Shown here: in pieces, positions 15,822 through 25,340 of the stretch
Layout: the number at the start of each line of letters is the position of its first letter
How positions within the stretch are numbered: position 1 is the stretch's first letter
Source of the DNA: Bacteroidota bacterium
Lineage (GTDB): Bacteria > Bacteroidota > Bacteroidia > Chitinophagales > Chitinophagaceae
Assembly (NCBI GenBank): GCA_023418315.1
Contig: JAEZZY010000021.1
Location: forward strand, 1 to 50,161
Reading direction: 5' to 3'
Length of the DNA: 50,161 bases
Program-made: the position numbers and the translations under genes
Notes under the pieces: model-generated
Told to the model about the DNA's origin: nothing
What the model saw: the letters and a program-made list of their open reading frames with translations, nothing else
Databases searched by the model: none

Positions 15822-17914
15822 AGAGTGTATATTTTGTTCTTTAAATATTCATAAATGGCTTTTTGCGAACGTACGACCGATTCGTTTTCACCCCTTATGA
15901 CGTAGTCGTTATCCTGATCTTCATCTAATATACGCCCTTTCACGTTTTCTGCAAGTTGCAAATTCAGTATATCCATAAGCTCTTGTTTTATTACTTTATC
16001 ATAGATGGGGCAAGCCGCTTCAATACGATGATCCAGATTGCGCACCATCCAGTCGGCGGAAGAGATATACACCGCCGGGCTTCCGCCGTTCTCAAATACA
16101 AACACCCGCGCGTGTTCCAAATATTCATCCACAATGCTGATGGCATGAAGATGTTTTTTGACGCTTTTCAAGCCGGTATTGGCGCAGCAGATACCGCGGA
16201 TAATCATTTGGACCGATACCCCGGCGTGCGCGGCTTCGTAAAGCGTATCTATGAGTTCTTTGTCCACAAGGCTATTGAGCTTGATAACAATAGAAGCAGA
16301 GCGTTTTTTCTTTGCGGCGCGGGTTTCTTTTTCTATGAGTGAAACAAACTGCTTGCGCATGTTATAGGGCGCTACAGGCAATACGGTACAGGCTTTCAGC
16401 AACTCTATCCTATGATTGGGATTTTCTAAATAATTAAATATCCTTCGGATGTCTGCAAGAATATTGCGACGGGAAGTAAGCAGGCAATGATCGCCATAGA
16501 ATTTGGCAGTGCTTTCATTAAAATTTCCGGTAGAGATAAACCCGTAATGCTTGGTCTTGTTAAATTCGCGTTTCTTAATTATACAGAGCTTGGCATGTAC
16601 TTTCAAGTCCGGCACTCCCAAAAGTACTTTTACGCCTTCATCTTCCAAAATGGATTTCCATTGCAGATTGGCTTCTTCATCAAAACGGGCGCGCAGTTCC
16701 AGCATCACGGTTACTTCCTTGCCGTTGCGCACGGCATTGAGCAGTGCATTAATCATCTTACTCTCCCGCGCCATGCGGTAGCAAGTAATTTTTATGCTTT
16801 GCACAAAGGGGTCTATAGCTGCTTCGCGCAAAAGATCAACAAGGCTGTCGAAAGAATGATAGGGGAAATGCAGCATCACGTCTTGCTTATCTATCACTTC
16901 CATAATGCGACAAGGCTGCTTCAAAAGCGGATGAACAAAGGGTTTCGGGCGGGAGGAAAGATCCTTAAACACACTCGCCGGAAAATCCATAAAGTCTTTG
17001 AAATTATGAATGCGCCCGCCGGCTATAAGATGATCTTTACCGGTCATTCCCAATCGTTTCACCAGATAGTCTTTCAGGTTTTCTTCCATATTCCGGTCAT
17101 ATACAAAGCGGGTTGTGCGTCCTTTTTTCCGGTTCTTTAGCCCTTTTTCAATTTTGGAAATCAAATCGGTAGTTACATCGCTGTCGAGATCAATTTCCGC
17201 ATCCCGCGTTACTTTGATGATATAGCCTAAGAATCTGTCAAAACCAAACGGTGCAAATAAATGAGGAAGATTATAGCGAATAATGTCTTCCAGCAAAATA
17301 ATATCCTTTCTACCGGTTTCGGACGGCAGGATGACGAAACGCGGCAATACGCGCGTGGGAATGGAAATGAGCGCATAGCGTTGGGTGAGCGGATTGCGGG
17401 TATCGCCTAAGACGCAAGCCAGATAGATGGAACGATCATTTAACAAAGGAAGATCGGGAATACTTTCAATCATTAAAGGAACAATGCGCGTGCGTACTTG
17501 TTCATCAAAATAATCGGTTACGTACTTTTCCTGATGCGGTAATAATTGGCGCTCGTTTTTGATATAAACTCCTGTATCGGCAAGCTCTTGCACGATATGC
17601 GCATAAATGGCATCAAATTTTTTTTGCTGCAGGTTTACGATGTCTTGTATTTTCTGAAGGATTTTCTCGGGGTTTTCTTCGAGGTGTACTTTAGCCGCTT
17701 TCCCTAAGCGCACCATCCTATTGAGCGTAGCTACGCGCACCCTAAAAAATTCATCCAGGTTATTGGAAAAAATACCCAGAAAACGCAGCCGGTCATAGAT
17801 ATGATTATGTTCATCTTCCGCCTCCTGCAACACGCGGGCGTTGAAAGACAACCAACTGATATCTCTGGTAATATAGTGTTTCTGCGAAGCCAAATCTGAA
17901 TCATTAAAAACCAT
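15818..17914 (-). CDS. ppk1: Polyphosphate kinase 1
   Basis: Membrane-associated enzyme that transfers the ATP gamma-phosphate to long-chain polyphosphate. N domain begins YITRDISWLSFNARVLQEA; the head domain, then two PLD-like catalytic domains follow. KVHAKLCIIKK (about residue 440) holds the histidine expected to be autophosphorylated, and YGFISTGNFNESTAKFYGDH, with its own conserved residues, follows. About 698 residues is the normal length. ppx follows with a 4-nt overlap. A promoter box lies 19 nt upstream of the ATG. Confidence 0.97.
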   Translation of the reverse strand: MVFNDSDLASQKHYITRDISWLSFNARVLQEAEDEHNHIYDRLRFLGIFSNNLDEFFRVRVATLNRMVRLGKAAKVHLEENPEKILQKIQDIVNLQQKKFDAIYAHIVQELADTGVYIKNERQLLPHQEKYVTDYFDEQVRTRIVPLMIESIPDLPLLNDRSIYLACVLGDTRNPLTQRYALISIPTRVLPRFVILPSETGRKDIILLEDIIRYNLPHLFAPFGFDRFLGYIIKVTRDAEIDLDSDVTTDLISKIEKGLKNRKKGRTTRFVYDRNMEENLKDYLVKRLGMTGKDHLIAGGRIHNFKDFMDFPASVFKDLSSRPKPFVHPLLKQPCRIMEVIDKQDVMLHFPYHSFDSLVDLLREAAIDPFVQSIKITCYRMARESKMINALLNAVRNGKEVTVMLELRARFDEEANLQWKSILEDEGVKVLLGVPDLKVHAKLCIIKKREFNKTKHYGFISTGNFNESTAKFYGDHCLLTSRRNILADIRRIFNYLENPNHRIELLKACTVLPVAPYNMRKQFVSLIEKETRAAKKKRSASIVIKLNSLVDKELIDTLYEAAHAGVSVQMIIRGICCANTGLKSVKKHLHAISIVDEYLEHARVFVFENGGSPAVYISSADWMVRNLDHRIEAACPIYDKVIKQELMDILNLQLAENVKGRILDEDQDNDYVIRGENESVVRSQKAIYEYLKNKIYTL

Positions 17915-17933
17915 AAAAGGGGCTTTTTTGCTG

Positions 17934-17941
17934 CAAAGGTA
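17934..17941 (-). promoter_or_regulatory. -7 box of the ppk1-ppx promoter
   Basis: The minus strand reads TACCTTTG 19 nt before the ppk1 ATG, in the 55-nt gap after the heptose adenylyltransferase gene. The -33 element is poor. It would let ppk1-ppx be transcribed separately from the genes upstream. Confidence 0.57.
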
Positions 17942-17969
17942 ACAGCGCCGGCAGCCGCTTCAGGGTTGT

Positions 17970-18473
17970 TTACAATTTCTTAATGCGCTCAATAATAGAG
18001 GTGGTGGAGTAGCCGCCTACAAACGGGATGACAACTACCTGCCCTCCGTTTTTCTGTACAAAATCTGCGCCCACAATGGTTTCTATGCTATAATCGCCGC
18101 CTTTTGCCAGCACATCGGGCTTTACCAGTTCTATTAATTCTTTCGGTGTATCTTCTTCAAAAAGACATACGGCGTCCACTACCAGCAGGGATGCGAGTTG
18201 AAAAAGCCGGTCGTTTTCATGCGTTACCGGGCGCTCATCGCCTTTCAACCGTTTCACAGAAGCATCGGCATTCACCCCTATGACCATTACATTTCCACAG
18301 CTTGCAGCCTGCGCCAGATAGGTAAGATGCCCCTGATGAAGAATGTCGAAAACGCCATTGGTAAAAACAATTTTTTTGCCGGAAGCGCGCCACATATTGG
18401 CTTTATGCGCTAATGCTTCGGGAGAAAGAATTTTTTGATGAATCCAATCAGCCTTGTTGATTTTTTTTTGCAT
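17970..18473 (-). CDS. rfaE2: D-glycero-beta-D-manno-heptose 1-phosphate adenylyltransferase (RfaE2/HldE C-terminal type)
   Basis: Cytidylyltransferase-fold protein of 167 residues with FTNGVFDILHQGH (about residues 36-48, containing the HxGH nucleotide-binding motif), GVNADASVKRLKGDERP and a C-terminal GGYSTTSIIERI. In E. coli this activity is the C-terminal half of HldE; here it stands alone. It activates heptose 1-phosphate with ATP for ADP-heptose in lipopolysaccharide or other glycans. The partner kinase, isomerase and epimerase are not in the window. The gene starts 26 nt inside the preceding membrane-protein gene, so translational coupling is likely. Confidence 0.88.
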   Translation of the reverse strand: MQKKINKADWIHQKILSPEALAHKANMWRASGKKIVFTNGVFDILHQGHLTYLAQAASCGNVMVIGVNADASVKRLKGDERPVTHENDRLFQLASLLVVDAVCLFEEDTPKELIELVKPDVLAKGGDYSIETIVGADFVQKNGGQVVVIPFVGGYSTTSIIERIKKL

Positions 18474-19440
18474 TATAGATGGGTAAGAAAAGTAAAGATA
18501 CTAAACCTAAGACAAGGATAACGGCGGTCTGTACCATCCAAGAAACCCAGCCAAAGGCTAATGCAAAATTTTTATTGATGTGATAAACACTCACGAGCAC
18601 CCCTTGCACGGCAATAGGATAAGCCCCTATACCGCCCGGCGTAGCAATCATTCCCAGGCTGCCGAAGACGAGTAGAGATAATCCTGCGCGCCAGCTTAAA
18701 TGCTGTGTGGCATCCAGCGCTTTAAAACCGATTACGATCAGCGACAAATAGCAAAACCAAATCAGAAACGTATAAAGCAGAAAAAAACCGCGTTTCTTCA
18801 TTTTGAATATAGACATCACCCCTTCTCCCAATCCCTTTAGGATAGCGCCGATTTTTGTTTTTTTAGAACGTCTGTAAATAAAAATGAGCAGAAATACGAA
18901 TAAGACAATCAGAAAAAGAATACCAATTATAGCGCTGCCTTTTAGGTTCAATGCGGCTAATTGTTCCTGCACATAACTGTTGGCAATGTCTATTTGCAGC
19001 AGATACGTGAGCAGGGAAACCAGAATGAGGCAGAAGAAATCAAATGATCGCTCGGCTACCATCGTGCCTACAATCTTATCCACCGGTTCGTCTTCATATT
19101 TTGCCAATACGCTGCACCGGGCTACTTCTCCCATCCTCGGCAGCAGTAAATTGACCAAATAACCAATCAGCACACCGAAGGTTACATTCATGATACGGGG
19201 GGTCATCTGCACGGGTTCCATCAGCAACTTCCACCGAAGCGCCCGAAACAAATGGGACAAAAAACTGATGATTACAACGGGAATCACCAGCCACGAACGC
19301 TCTTTTACCTGCATGAATGCGGTATAAAGCTGGTCTTTATCTGCTGCGGTAAGTTTTCCGTATTGCCACGCAATGAGTAATGCACCCAGCCCGAAGAAAA
19401 ACACGTATTGCAGCACAGTGAGCAGGGTTTTTCTATTCAT
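18448..19440 (-). CDS. YbhN/UPF0104-family (flippase-like domain) membrane protein
   Basis: A 330-residue membrane protein with about eight hydrophobic segments, related to the membrane domain of lysylphosphatidylglycerol synthase MprF (flippase-like). Typical features are FRALRWKLLMEP in the first loop, NLLLPRMGEVARCSVLAKYE, and TPGGIGAYP near the end. Many members are thought to move lipids or lipid-linked sugars; the substrate is unknown. The 3' end overlaps the heptose-phosphate adenylyltransferase by 26 nt and the start is 8 nt from panD, which suggests one transcript. Confidence 0.87.
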   Translation of the reverse strand: MNRKTLLTVLQYVFFFGLGALLIAWQYGKLTAADKDQLYTAFMQVKERSWLVIPVVIISFLSHLFRALRWKLLMEPVQMTPRIMNVTFGVLIGYLVNLLLPRMGEVARCSVLAKYEDEPVDKIVGTMVAERSFDFFCLILVSLLTYLLQIDIANSYVQEQLAALNLKGSAIIGILFLIVLFVFLLIFIYRRSKKTKIGAILKGLGEGVMSIFKMKKRGFFLLYTFLIWFCYLSLIVIGFKALDATQHLSWRAGLSLLVFGSLGMIATPGGIGAYPIAVQGVLVSVYHINKNFALAFGWVSWMVQTAVILVLGLVSLLFLPIYNAKKNQQG

Positions 19441-19448
19441 AGGCAGGC

Positions 19449-19793
19449 TTAGAGTTTGTTATCTTTTTTAGGAAAAATGATAGCGGGTTTGAATTTTTTG
19501 GCTTCTTCAAAATCCATGTGGGCATAGCCAATGACGATGATGGTATCTCCTACGGATACTTTACGTGCCGCAGGACCGTTCATACAAATCACACCGGATC
19601 CGCGTGTGCCTTTTATCACGTAGGTTTCGAGGCGTTCACCATTGTCTATATTTACAATCTGCACTTTTTCTCCTTCTATAAGGTTGGCGGCTTTCATCAG
19701 GTTTTCATCAATAGTGATGCTGCCGATATAGTGCAAATTGGCTTCGGTGATTTTTACGCGATGTATTTTAGACTTTAAGACTTCAATCAGCAT
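19449..19793 (-). CDS. panD: Aspartate 1-decarboxylase (proenzyme)
   Basis: Makes beta-alanine for pantothenate and coenzyme A. The 114-residue proenzyme has the self-processing site HYIGSITID with Gly24-Ser25, the exact position known in E. coli, which gives the pyruvoyl group. TRGSGVICMNGPAA and GDTIIVIGYA are characteristic. It is followed after 8 nt by the YbhN-like gene. A -7 box lies only 7 nt before the ATG. Confidence 0.97.
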   Translation of the reverse strand: MLIEVLKSKIHRVKITEANLHYIGSITIDENLMKAANLIEGEKVQIVNIDNGERLETYVIKGTRGSGVICMNGPAARKVSVGDTIIVIGYAHMDFEEAKKFKPAIIFPKKDNKL

Positions 19794-19800
19794 GGCGCGG

Positions 19801-19808
19801 CAAAGGTA
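19801..19808 (-). promoter_or_regulatory. -7 box of the panD promoter
   Basis: The minus strand reads TACCTTTG, ending 7 nt before the panD ATG, so the predicted 5' untranslated region is only a few nucleotides long. No clear -33 element. Confidence 0.5.
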
Positions 19809-19893
19809 GTGGGATTTTTGGTTTTTGACCTATCACAGGATGAGTATTCCTATTTTATATTTTCCCTTTTTTTTCTGATGACAGACAGCCCTT

Positions 19894-21021
19894 CTATGCG
19901 TATTGCGCCACTACATCCTCATACAATTGTTCGTAAAGCGGAATGATGTCTTTCTTTTCAAAACGCTTTGCCTGTGCTAACGCCGCATCTTTAAATCGTT
20001 GCAACGTATGATCATCCTGCAAAATGGAAAGTGCATTTTTCGCCATATCTTCCACATCGCCTATATCGCTCAGGTAGCCCGTTATTCCTTGTATATTGAT
20101 TTCCGGTATGCCGCCTACATTAGTAGAGATGACGGGCACTCCGCAAGCCATTGCTTCTAACGCCGAAAGTCCGAAACTTTCATACTGTGAAGGCAACACA
20201 AACAAATCGGCTATGCTGAGAATTTCATCCATCTGCTCTTGCTTGCCTAAGAAACGTATATCTCCGCATATACTCAGGTTCCTGCACACATCCTCCGCAT
20301 TTTGCCTTTCAGGTCCATCGCCTATCATCAGCAGTTTGGAAGGCAATACTTTTCGCACGCGCTCAAACATGCGAATCACATCCTCCACTCTTTTCACCTT
20401 GCGAAAATTGGAAACATGGGATAAAATACGCTCTCCGTTGGGCGCCAGCATTTTTTTGAAATGCTCTTTGTTGCTTTGATAAAAACGCCTGGTATCTACA
20501 AAGTTGGGAATCACTTTAATTTCCTTTTCTATAGCAAAGGATTTGTAGGTTTCCTGCCGCAGGTTTTCCGAAACGGCGGTAATGGCAGCCGATTGATTGA
20601 TAGAAAAAGTAACCACCGGCGCATATGTAGGATCTTTTCCTACCAGTGTAATATCGGTGCCATGCAGCGTAGTGATATAGGGAATTTCCTTACCTTTTGC
20701 TTTCAGGATTTCTCTTGCAAAATAAGCTGCGGAAGCGTGCGGGATGGCGTAATGCACATGCAATAAATCCAGGTCGTTATTCTGAATCACATGTACCAGC
20801 GTGCTGGTCAAGGCTGTTTCATAAGGAGGAAAATCGAATAGCGGATAGTGTTGCACCGTTACTTCGTGATAATAGATATTGGGATGAAAATGCAGCCGCA
20901 CCGGTGGCTGGTAGCTGATAAAATGAATTTCATGTCCTTTTTCCGAAAGCGCCATGCCCAGCTCCGTAGCCAGCACACCGCTACCGCCAAATGTGGGATA
21001 GCATACAATTCCAATCTTCAT
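19894..21021 (-). CDS. bshA: N-acetyl-alpha-D-glucosaminyl L-malate synthase
   Basis: GT4 glycosyltransferase that joins UDP-GlcNAc and L-malate, the first step of bacillithiol. The protein starts MKIGIVCYPTFGGSGVLATEL, a BshA signature; HVHYAIPHASAAY, TTLHGTDITLVG and the C-terminal LPSQYESFGLSALEAMACG with VPVISTNVGGIPE (GT4 donor site, about residues 275-310) are all intact. Length 375 is standard. bshB and bshC are not in the window. It probably has its own transcript or leads the panD run about 100 nt downstream. Confidence 0.95.
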   Translation of the reverse strand: MKIGIVCYPTFGGSGVLATELGMALSEKGHEIHFISYQPPVRLHFHPNIYYHEVTVQHYPLFDFPPYETALTSTLVHVIQNNDLDLLHVHYAIPHASAAYFAREILKAKGKEIPYITTLHGTDITLVGKDPTYAPVVTFSINQSAAITAVSENLRQETYKSFAIEKEIKVIPNFVDTRRFYQSNKEHFKKMLAPNGERILSHVSNFRKVKRVEDVIRMFERVRKVLPSKLLMIGDGPERQNAEDVCRNLSICGDIRFLGKQEQMDEILSIADLFVLPSQYESFGLSALEAMACGVPVISTNVGGIPEINIQGITGYLSDIGDVEDMAKNALSILQDDHTLQRFKDAALAQAKRFEKKDIIPLYEQLYEDVVAQYA

Positions 21022-21179
21022 AAAAAATAATTTCTGCGGTGCAAATTATCGAAATAGCGGTTAGGAGCTGTGTAAATTTATCGTAGGCGCTATATACAAA
21101 ACTGATAATTGCCTATTTGAGGCGGCTAGGTTTTAAAGTGAATGTAGGGCAAAGAGTATCTATATTTTTTTACAAACCC

Positions 21180-23237
21180 TCAATTGATCATCACCCAATC
21201 AAACCCAAAACGGATCATGAAATTTTGCATGGGGTATAGGGGCGCAGTCATATTGTTTTCTACAAATAATTGCTGCAACTGATCGCCCATGAGGTAGGCT
21301 CTGAAATTTTTTACTTTAAAGTTAAAGAACAAAGCCAGTTCGGGATAGTTGTGGATGGTTACCGCATCTTGATAATAGAAGCGATTGAAGAAAGGAGCGT
21401 ATCCGGCAGAGGTGTAGGGCGTATGATAAAACACATCAATTCCCGTGGCTAATTGCAGGGCTTTTTTAAAAGCAAGTGTTTCTATAGAAAGTTTATGTCT
21501 TCCCATCAAAGCAGGCAAATTTATAGGCGCGGCGCCGGTTTTCTGCTGATAGGCTATTTCATTGTCCAACACTACTATGCCCAGGCGAAAACGCTTGCCA
21601 AGCCATAGCTGGGTAATGTTAAAAGCACTCGCGTATTGGCTGAATTCGCGTTGCTGATTGAGGTATATATAATTGGCGATAAGGTAGTTTTTCACACCGG
21701 CGCTTAGCTTCCATCGGGGATTGTTCCATTGAGCGGACAGGCGGGTGATGCTTTCTTTATCATAGTTTTTTTGGCGGCTATAGTAGGCATTCCTATAAAG
21801 CGTATAATTATAGGGAGCATTGTTGAGTTCTTGTTGAAAGCCGATAGAGAATGCACCCATCCATTTTGAAATATCTTTTCCGATAGAGGCATTCACTAAG
21901 AAATTACCGACTGTTTGTCCGGTAAAATAAAATTTTGCAAAGCCTTCATAGCCCCATTGTTTTTCCTGCAAAGCTTCTTTTTTAATGCTGCCTTGCACAT
22001 AGTTGCTCACAAAACTGTTCACTGATTCACCGGTTACATATTCCGTAGCAAAGCGATCTGCCCGGATGCCTATGCCGGCGTTTATTTCCAGTTGCTTGCC
22101 TTCTTTCCCTACAAATCCGTTCAGCAGCAAAGCATTGTCGGCATAAAGCCATTTTTGTTGCATCATTACGGTATCTTCCGTAGCAAATCCGTATTCAAAA
22201 ACGCCGGTGTATTTCAGCGAATCCGGACTCATATCCTTATACTGATACTTCTGCGATTCCATTTGCAGGCGGTGGGTGATACGAAAACGAGGAATCAGTT
22301 GGTAATCATATTGGGTAGAATCTTCGTTGTAGGTAGTATCGGCTTTGCCTACGGTATAGCTATGTTGCAGCAATAGCCCTGCATCGCGAAAAAGAGTGGT
22401 AACGGGAGAACGGCGGTTGCTGTAGGTGGCATCTTGAAAACGCACGGGAATGACCTGGCGGTTGGCAAAATTCTCCAAACGAAGAAACGAGTCTGCTACA
22501 ATGCCGCCGTTTTCATCATTCTGCTCTTTGTTATAGACTACCGCAGCATAGAGATTGTAGCGTTCATCCGGCGAGGAATAATGGGTGGTAAGTGCGGCAT
22601 TATCCGTAGTAGTCCGTTGGGTTTTATAATATCCGGGGGAATTAATCTTGCGGTACTGCAGCGAAAAATTCCAGTAGGGTTTTATGTTTTGTGTATGCAA
22701 AAGGGAGATTTGTTGCTCCAGTTTACTGCCTAATTGATAAGAAAATTGCGAATAAGGGCGGGTGGTATTGTAATAATTCAAGCTATCCAGAATAAAACGA
22801 TAGGGATCGAACGCATGATAGCCCAGCGTAGGCCCGTTGCGGTATTGAGGTGTAAAAAACCGATTGATCATAGGGCTGCCGGAGTTGCCGGTATTGCTAT
22901 ACCAGGGATATAAAAAAGACCGGCGGTGAAAACTACTCAAGGTCGTATCAGGATGGTAGGTAAGCTGCGAATGAAGTTTTTGATAATAAATTTTTGTGGC
23001 TTCATCTACCCAGTCTTTGTTATTGGTTTTACTGGAGGTATCGCGCTGCGGCGCATTCTGCAACGTAACCGGCGTACCCGGCACTACCTGCGCCAGTCCA
23101 TTTTCCCTACAGAAAAGGACGATGCCCACCATCACAATAAGAAGCCTGAAACGCAATGATTCAAATTGATTTAAACGTGTAAAACGGTTCAAAAATACTG
23201 TGAAATAAGCTATCTTTTCTACCGGAGTGAAATTCAA
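21180..23237 (-). CDS. Putative outer-membrane porin (Porin_10 family)
   Basis: A 685-residue protein with an N-terminal hydrophobic stretch (LLIVMVGIVLFCRENGLAQ, about residues 32-50) that looks like a signal peptide with an unusually long preceding region, so the true start may be further in. Phrases such as DPYRFILDSLNYYNTTRPYS and the alternating aromatic/polar pattern with a C-terminal phenylalanine-rich strand (MIRFGFDWVMIN) indicate a beta-barrel of the Bacteroidota-specific Porin_10 group. Transported solute unknown. It is followed (upstream on the minus strand) by the phosphoribosyltransferase gene after about 70 nt. Confidence 0.82.
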   Translation of the reverse strand: MNFTPVEKIAYFTVFLNRFTRLNQFESLRFRLLIVMVGIVLFCRENGLAQVVPGTPVTLQNAPQRDTSSKTNNKDWVDEATKIYYQKLHSQLTYHPDTTLSSFHRRSFLYPWYSNTGNSGSPMINRFFTPQYRNGPTLGYHAFDPYRFILDSLNYYNTTRPYSQFSYQLGSKLEQQISLLHTQNIKPYWNFSLQYRKINSPGYYKTQRTTTDNAALTTHYSSPDERYNLYAAVVYNKEQNDENGGIVADSFLRLENFANRQVIPVRFQDATYSNRRSPVTTLFRDAGLLLQHSYTVGKADTTYNEDSTQYDYQLIPRFRITHRLQMESQKYQYKDMSPDSLKYTGVFEYGFATEDTVMMQQKWLYADNALLLNGFVGKEGKQLEINAGIGIRADRFATEYVTGESVNSFVSNYVQGSIKKEALQEKQWGYEGFAKFYFTGQTVGNFLVNASIGKDISKWMGAFSIGFQQELNNAPYNYTLYRNAYYSRQKNYDKESITRLSAQWNNPRWKLSAGVKNYLIANYIYLNQQREFSQYASAFNITQLWLGKRFRLGIVVLDNEIAYQQKTGAAPINLPALMGRHKLSIETLAFKKALQLATGIDVFYHTPYTSAGYAPFFNRFYYQDAVTIHNYPELALFFNFKVKNFRAYLMGDQLQQLFVENNMTAPLYPMQNFMIRFGFDWVMIN

Positions 23238-23309
23238 TTTTTCGTTTTGTTTTTTTATGATTCCAACTTCCCTATGCGCATAGGAGAAAGAACAGACACC
23301 TTTCTTTTT

Positions 23310-23807
23310 CTACATCAGAAAAACACCTTTTACTTGTTGTCCTTTACATTCCACTTCCACATGTTCTTGCAAGGTGGTGGCAAGGGCATGCCCCACAATA
23401 TCGGGCGATACGGGAAAAGATTTATGTGTGCGGTCAATCAGCACAGCCACCATGATTTTTTTCAGTTCATAGCGCAGCAAAGGGCGTATGGCATAGAGGA
23501 GTGTGCGTCCGCTGTTGGCAACATCATCCACCAGGACTACGGTTTTTCCGCTTACGTCTTCCGCCAACGTATCCGGTGAGTGCAACGGTTGTTTTTTATT
23601 TACGACGATGGTGATTTCTGTTATTTTTAAAGGACTGATGTCTTTAAGATAACGAGCCAGATGCGCAGCAATAATGGTTCCCGCACCTTCTACACCGGCT
23701 ATCACCAGTTCTTTTTCCGCACTGTTGGTTTCCCAGATCTGGTACGCCATGCGTTGCAGCTTTAAGGCTATTTTCTGTTCGTCGAGGATGAGTGTTTTGT
23801 TTGCCAT
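23310..23807 (-). CDS. PyrR-like phosphoribosyltransferase
   Basis: A 165-residue type I phosphoribosyltransferase. The PRPP-binding motif VVLVDDVANSGRT is at about residues 90-102. The remainder (GVEGAGTIIAAHLARYL, AVLIDRTHKSFPVSPDIVG) is closest to the PyrR/uracil phosphoribosyltransferase branch. Such Bacteroidota proteins may salvage pyrimidines or purines; whether it acts as an RNA-binding pyr regulator is unclear, and no pyr operon is adjacent. Confidence 0.8.
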   Translation of the reverse strand: MANKTLILDEQKIALKLQRMAYQIWETNSAEKELVIAGVEGAGTIIAAHLARYLKDISPLKITEITIVVNKKQPLHSPDTLAEDVSGKTVVLVDDVANSGRTLLYAIRPLLRYELKKIMVAVLIDRTHKSFPVSPDIVGHALATTLQEHVEVECKGQQVKGVFLM

Positions 23808-23931
23808 AATTCATTGAACTTATCGAACCGTGTTTTCATCTTTTTACATAAAGCTAAAACAAGTCCGTATGCTAAAACCGTTACCTGGTTCTTTAGGGAA
23901 AGACTTTTTTATTCCGATTTTAAAAACAAAT

Positions 23932-25191
23932 TTACTGAGAACGAATTGCCACCACGGGGTCTAAACGGGATGCGGAGCGTGCGGGAATAAACCCTGCCAG
24001 CACGCCTACAATGCCAGAAATCACCACGCCGGTTACTACATTCTTCCAGGATAAAGTAACGGGAAAATCGGCAAAATTGGTAATGATGACGCTCAAAACC
24101 AACACAGTAAAAATACCCGCCAAGCCGCCTGCCAGGCAAAGCGTAACCGCTTCCACCAAAAATTCCATAAGAATGCTGGAAGGTTTTGCGCCGATTGCTT
24201 TTTTCAACCCGATGATTTTAGTACGTTCTTTTACCGTAACGAACATAATATTGGCAATGCCAAAGCCGCCTACCAGCAGCGAAAACCCTGCAATGACAAT
24301 GCCCACCAGATTGACGGTTTTAAAAATAGCATTTACGGCTTCCATAGCGGTGCCCAGTTCGTTGATGGCGAAATCTTTTTTTGCTCCGGGGCTTACTTTT
24401 CGCTGGGTGCGGAGCGCGCCTTCTATCTCATCTTTAAAATCCGAAATACTTCTACTGCCGTCTGACTTCACCATGATGATGGGATCTATACCCCAATCCA
24501 CGGCTTTGAGGTTCACTAAGGATTTGGCGGTTTGATAGCTATAGATAATTGCATTATCAAAATTGAAACCCGCCATGTTTTGCCCCTGTTTTTTCAGTAC
24601 GCCTACCACTTCAAATTTTTTCCCGTTGAAGCCGATGTATTTTCCCAGCGGACTGCCGGCATTTGCAAACAACGTATTTTTTAATTCTTCACCAATAACA
24701 CATACATAGGAACCACCTGCCAGTTCGGAAGCGGTAAGGTAACGCCCATCTTGTATATCCACGGTTTGCAGCTTGTCGAAATTATCGGTTACGGAATAGC
24801 TTACTATGCTCTCTGCTTCATTGTCGGCATATTTTACATTGGGTAGCACATCCGTATAGCATAGGGCGGCGTAGGCTACACCGGCCACTTTTTTCTGAAC
24901 AGTATGCAGCTCCGCTTCGGTCATGGGTTTTCGTTTCAGGTACTCCCACCATTTGTATTCGGCTTCTTCGGGTATCCACGGTTGTTTATTGACGTACAGC
25001 ACATCATTCCCCAAAGAAGACATGCTGTCGTTGATATTATTTTTGAGGCTATCTACCACGGTAAAAACCGCTATAATGCAGAAAATACCTATGGTGATGC
25101 CGAGCAAGGAAAGAAAGGTACGCAGTTTATTGACCCGCAGTTCCTGCAAAGCCTGTGTGATGCTGGTAAGAATGAGATGACTGCGCCGCAT
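23932..25191 (-). CDS. ABC transporter permease (MacB/FtsX family)
   Basis: About 420 residues with MacB architecture: an N-terminal membrane helix in RTFLSLLGITIGIFCIIAV, a large periplasmic MacB-PCD-type domain (about 50-260), then three C-terminal helices containing NIMFVTVKERTKIIGLKKAIGA, the FtsX-type cytoplasmic loop, and a final ARSASRLDPVVAI. Substrate unknown; such permeases pair with a MacB-like ATPase, which is not next to it here. I chose the ATG at 25191 (MRRSHLILTSI); the longer reading from 25248 begins in the divergent promoter region. Confidence 0.9.
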   Translation of the reverse strand: MRRSHLILTSITQALQELRVNKLRTFLSLLGITIGIFCIIAVFTVVDSLKNNINDSMSSLGNDVLYVNKQPWIPEEAEYKWWEYLKRKPMTEAELHTVQKKVAGVAYAALCYTDVLPNVKYADNEAESIVSYSVTDNFDKLQTVDIQDGRYLTASELAGGSYVCVIGEELKNTLFANAGSPLGKYIGFNGKKFEVVGVLKKQGQNMAGFNFDNAIIYSYQTAKSLVNLKAVDWGIDPIIMVKSDGSRSISDFKDEIEGALRTQRKVSPGAKKDFAINELGTAMEAVNAIFKTVNLVGIVIAGFSLLVGGFGIANIMFVTVKERTKIIGLKKAIGAKPSSILMEFLVEAVTLCLAGGLAGIFTVLVLSVIITNFADFPVTLSWKNVVTGVVISGIVGVLAGFIPARSASRLDPVVAIRSQ

Positions 25192-25340
25192 ATTTGTGGC
25201 AAAAATAGCAGATGTGGCGGAATGTGGCGTTGAATCTTTGCGCTGCACGCCTGTATGCTTTAGTGCGCAAGGCGAATGCTTTTTCTTCTTTGTCTTCGTA
25301 TGAAATCTCTATCTTTTCAGGATATTTGCAACCGCTTCGC

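Noticed and set aside
25212..25340. N-terminal extension of the LptF/G-type gene
   Set aside because: It would overlap the start region of the divergent permease gene and has no resemblance to the family N-terminus.
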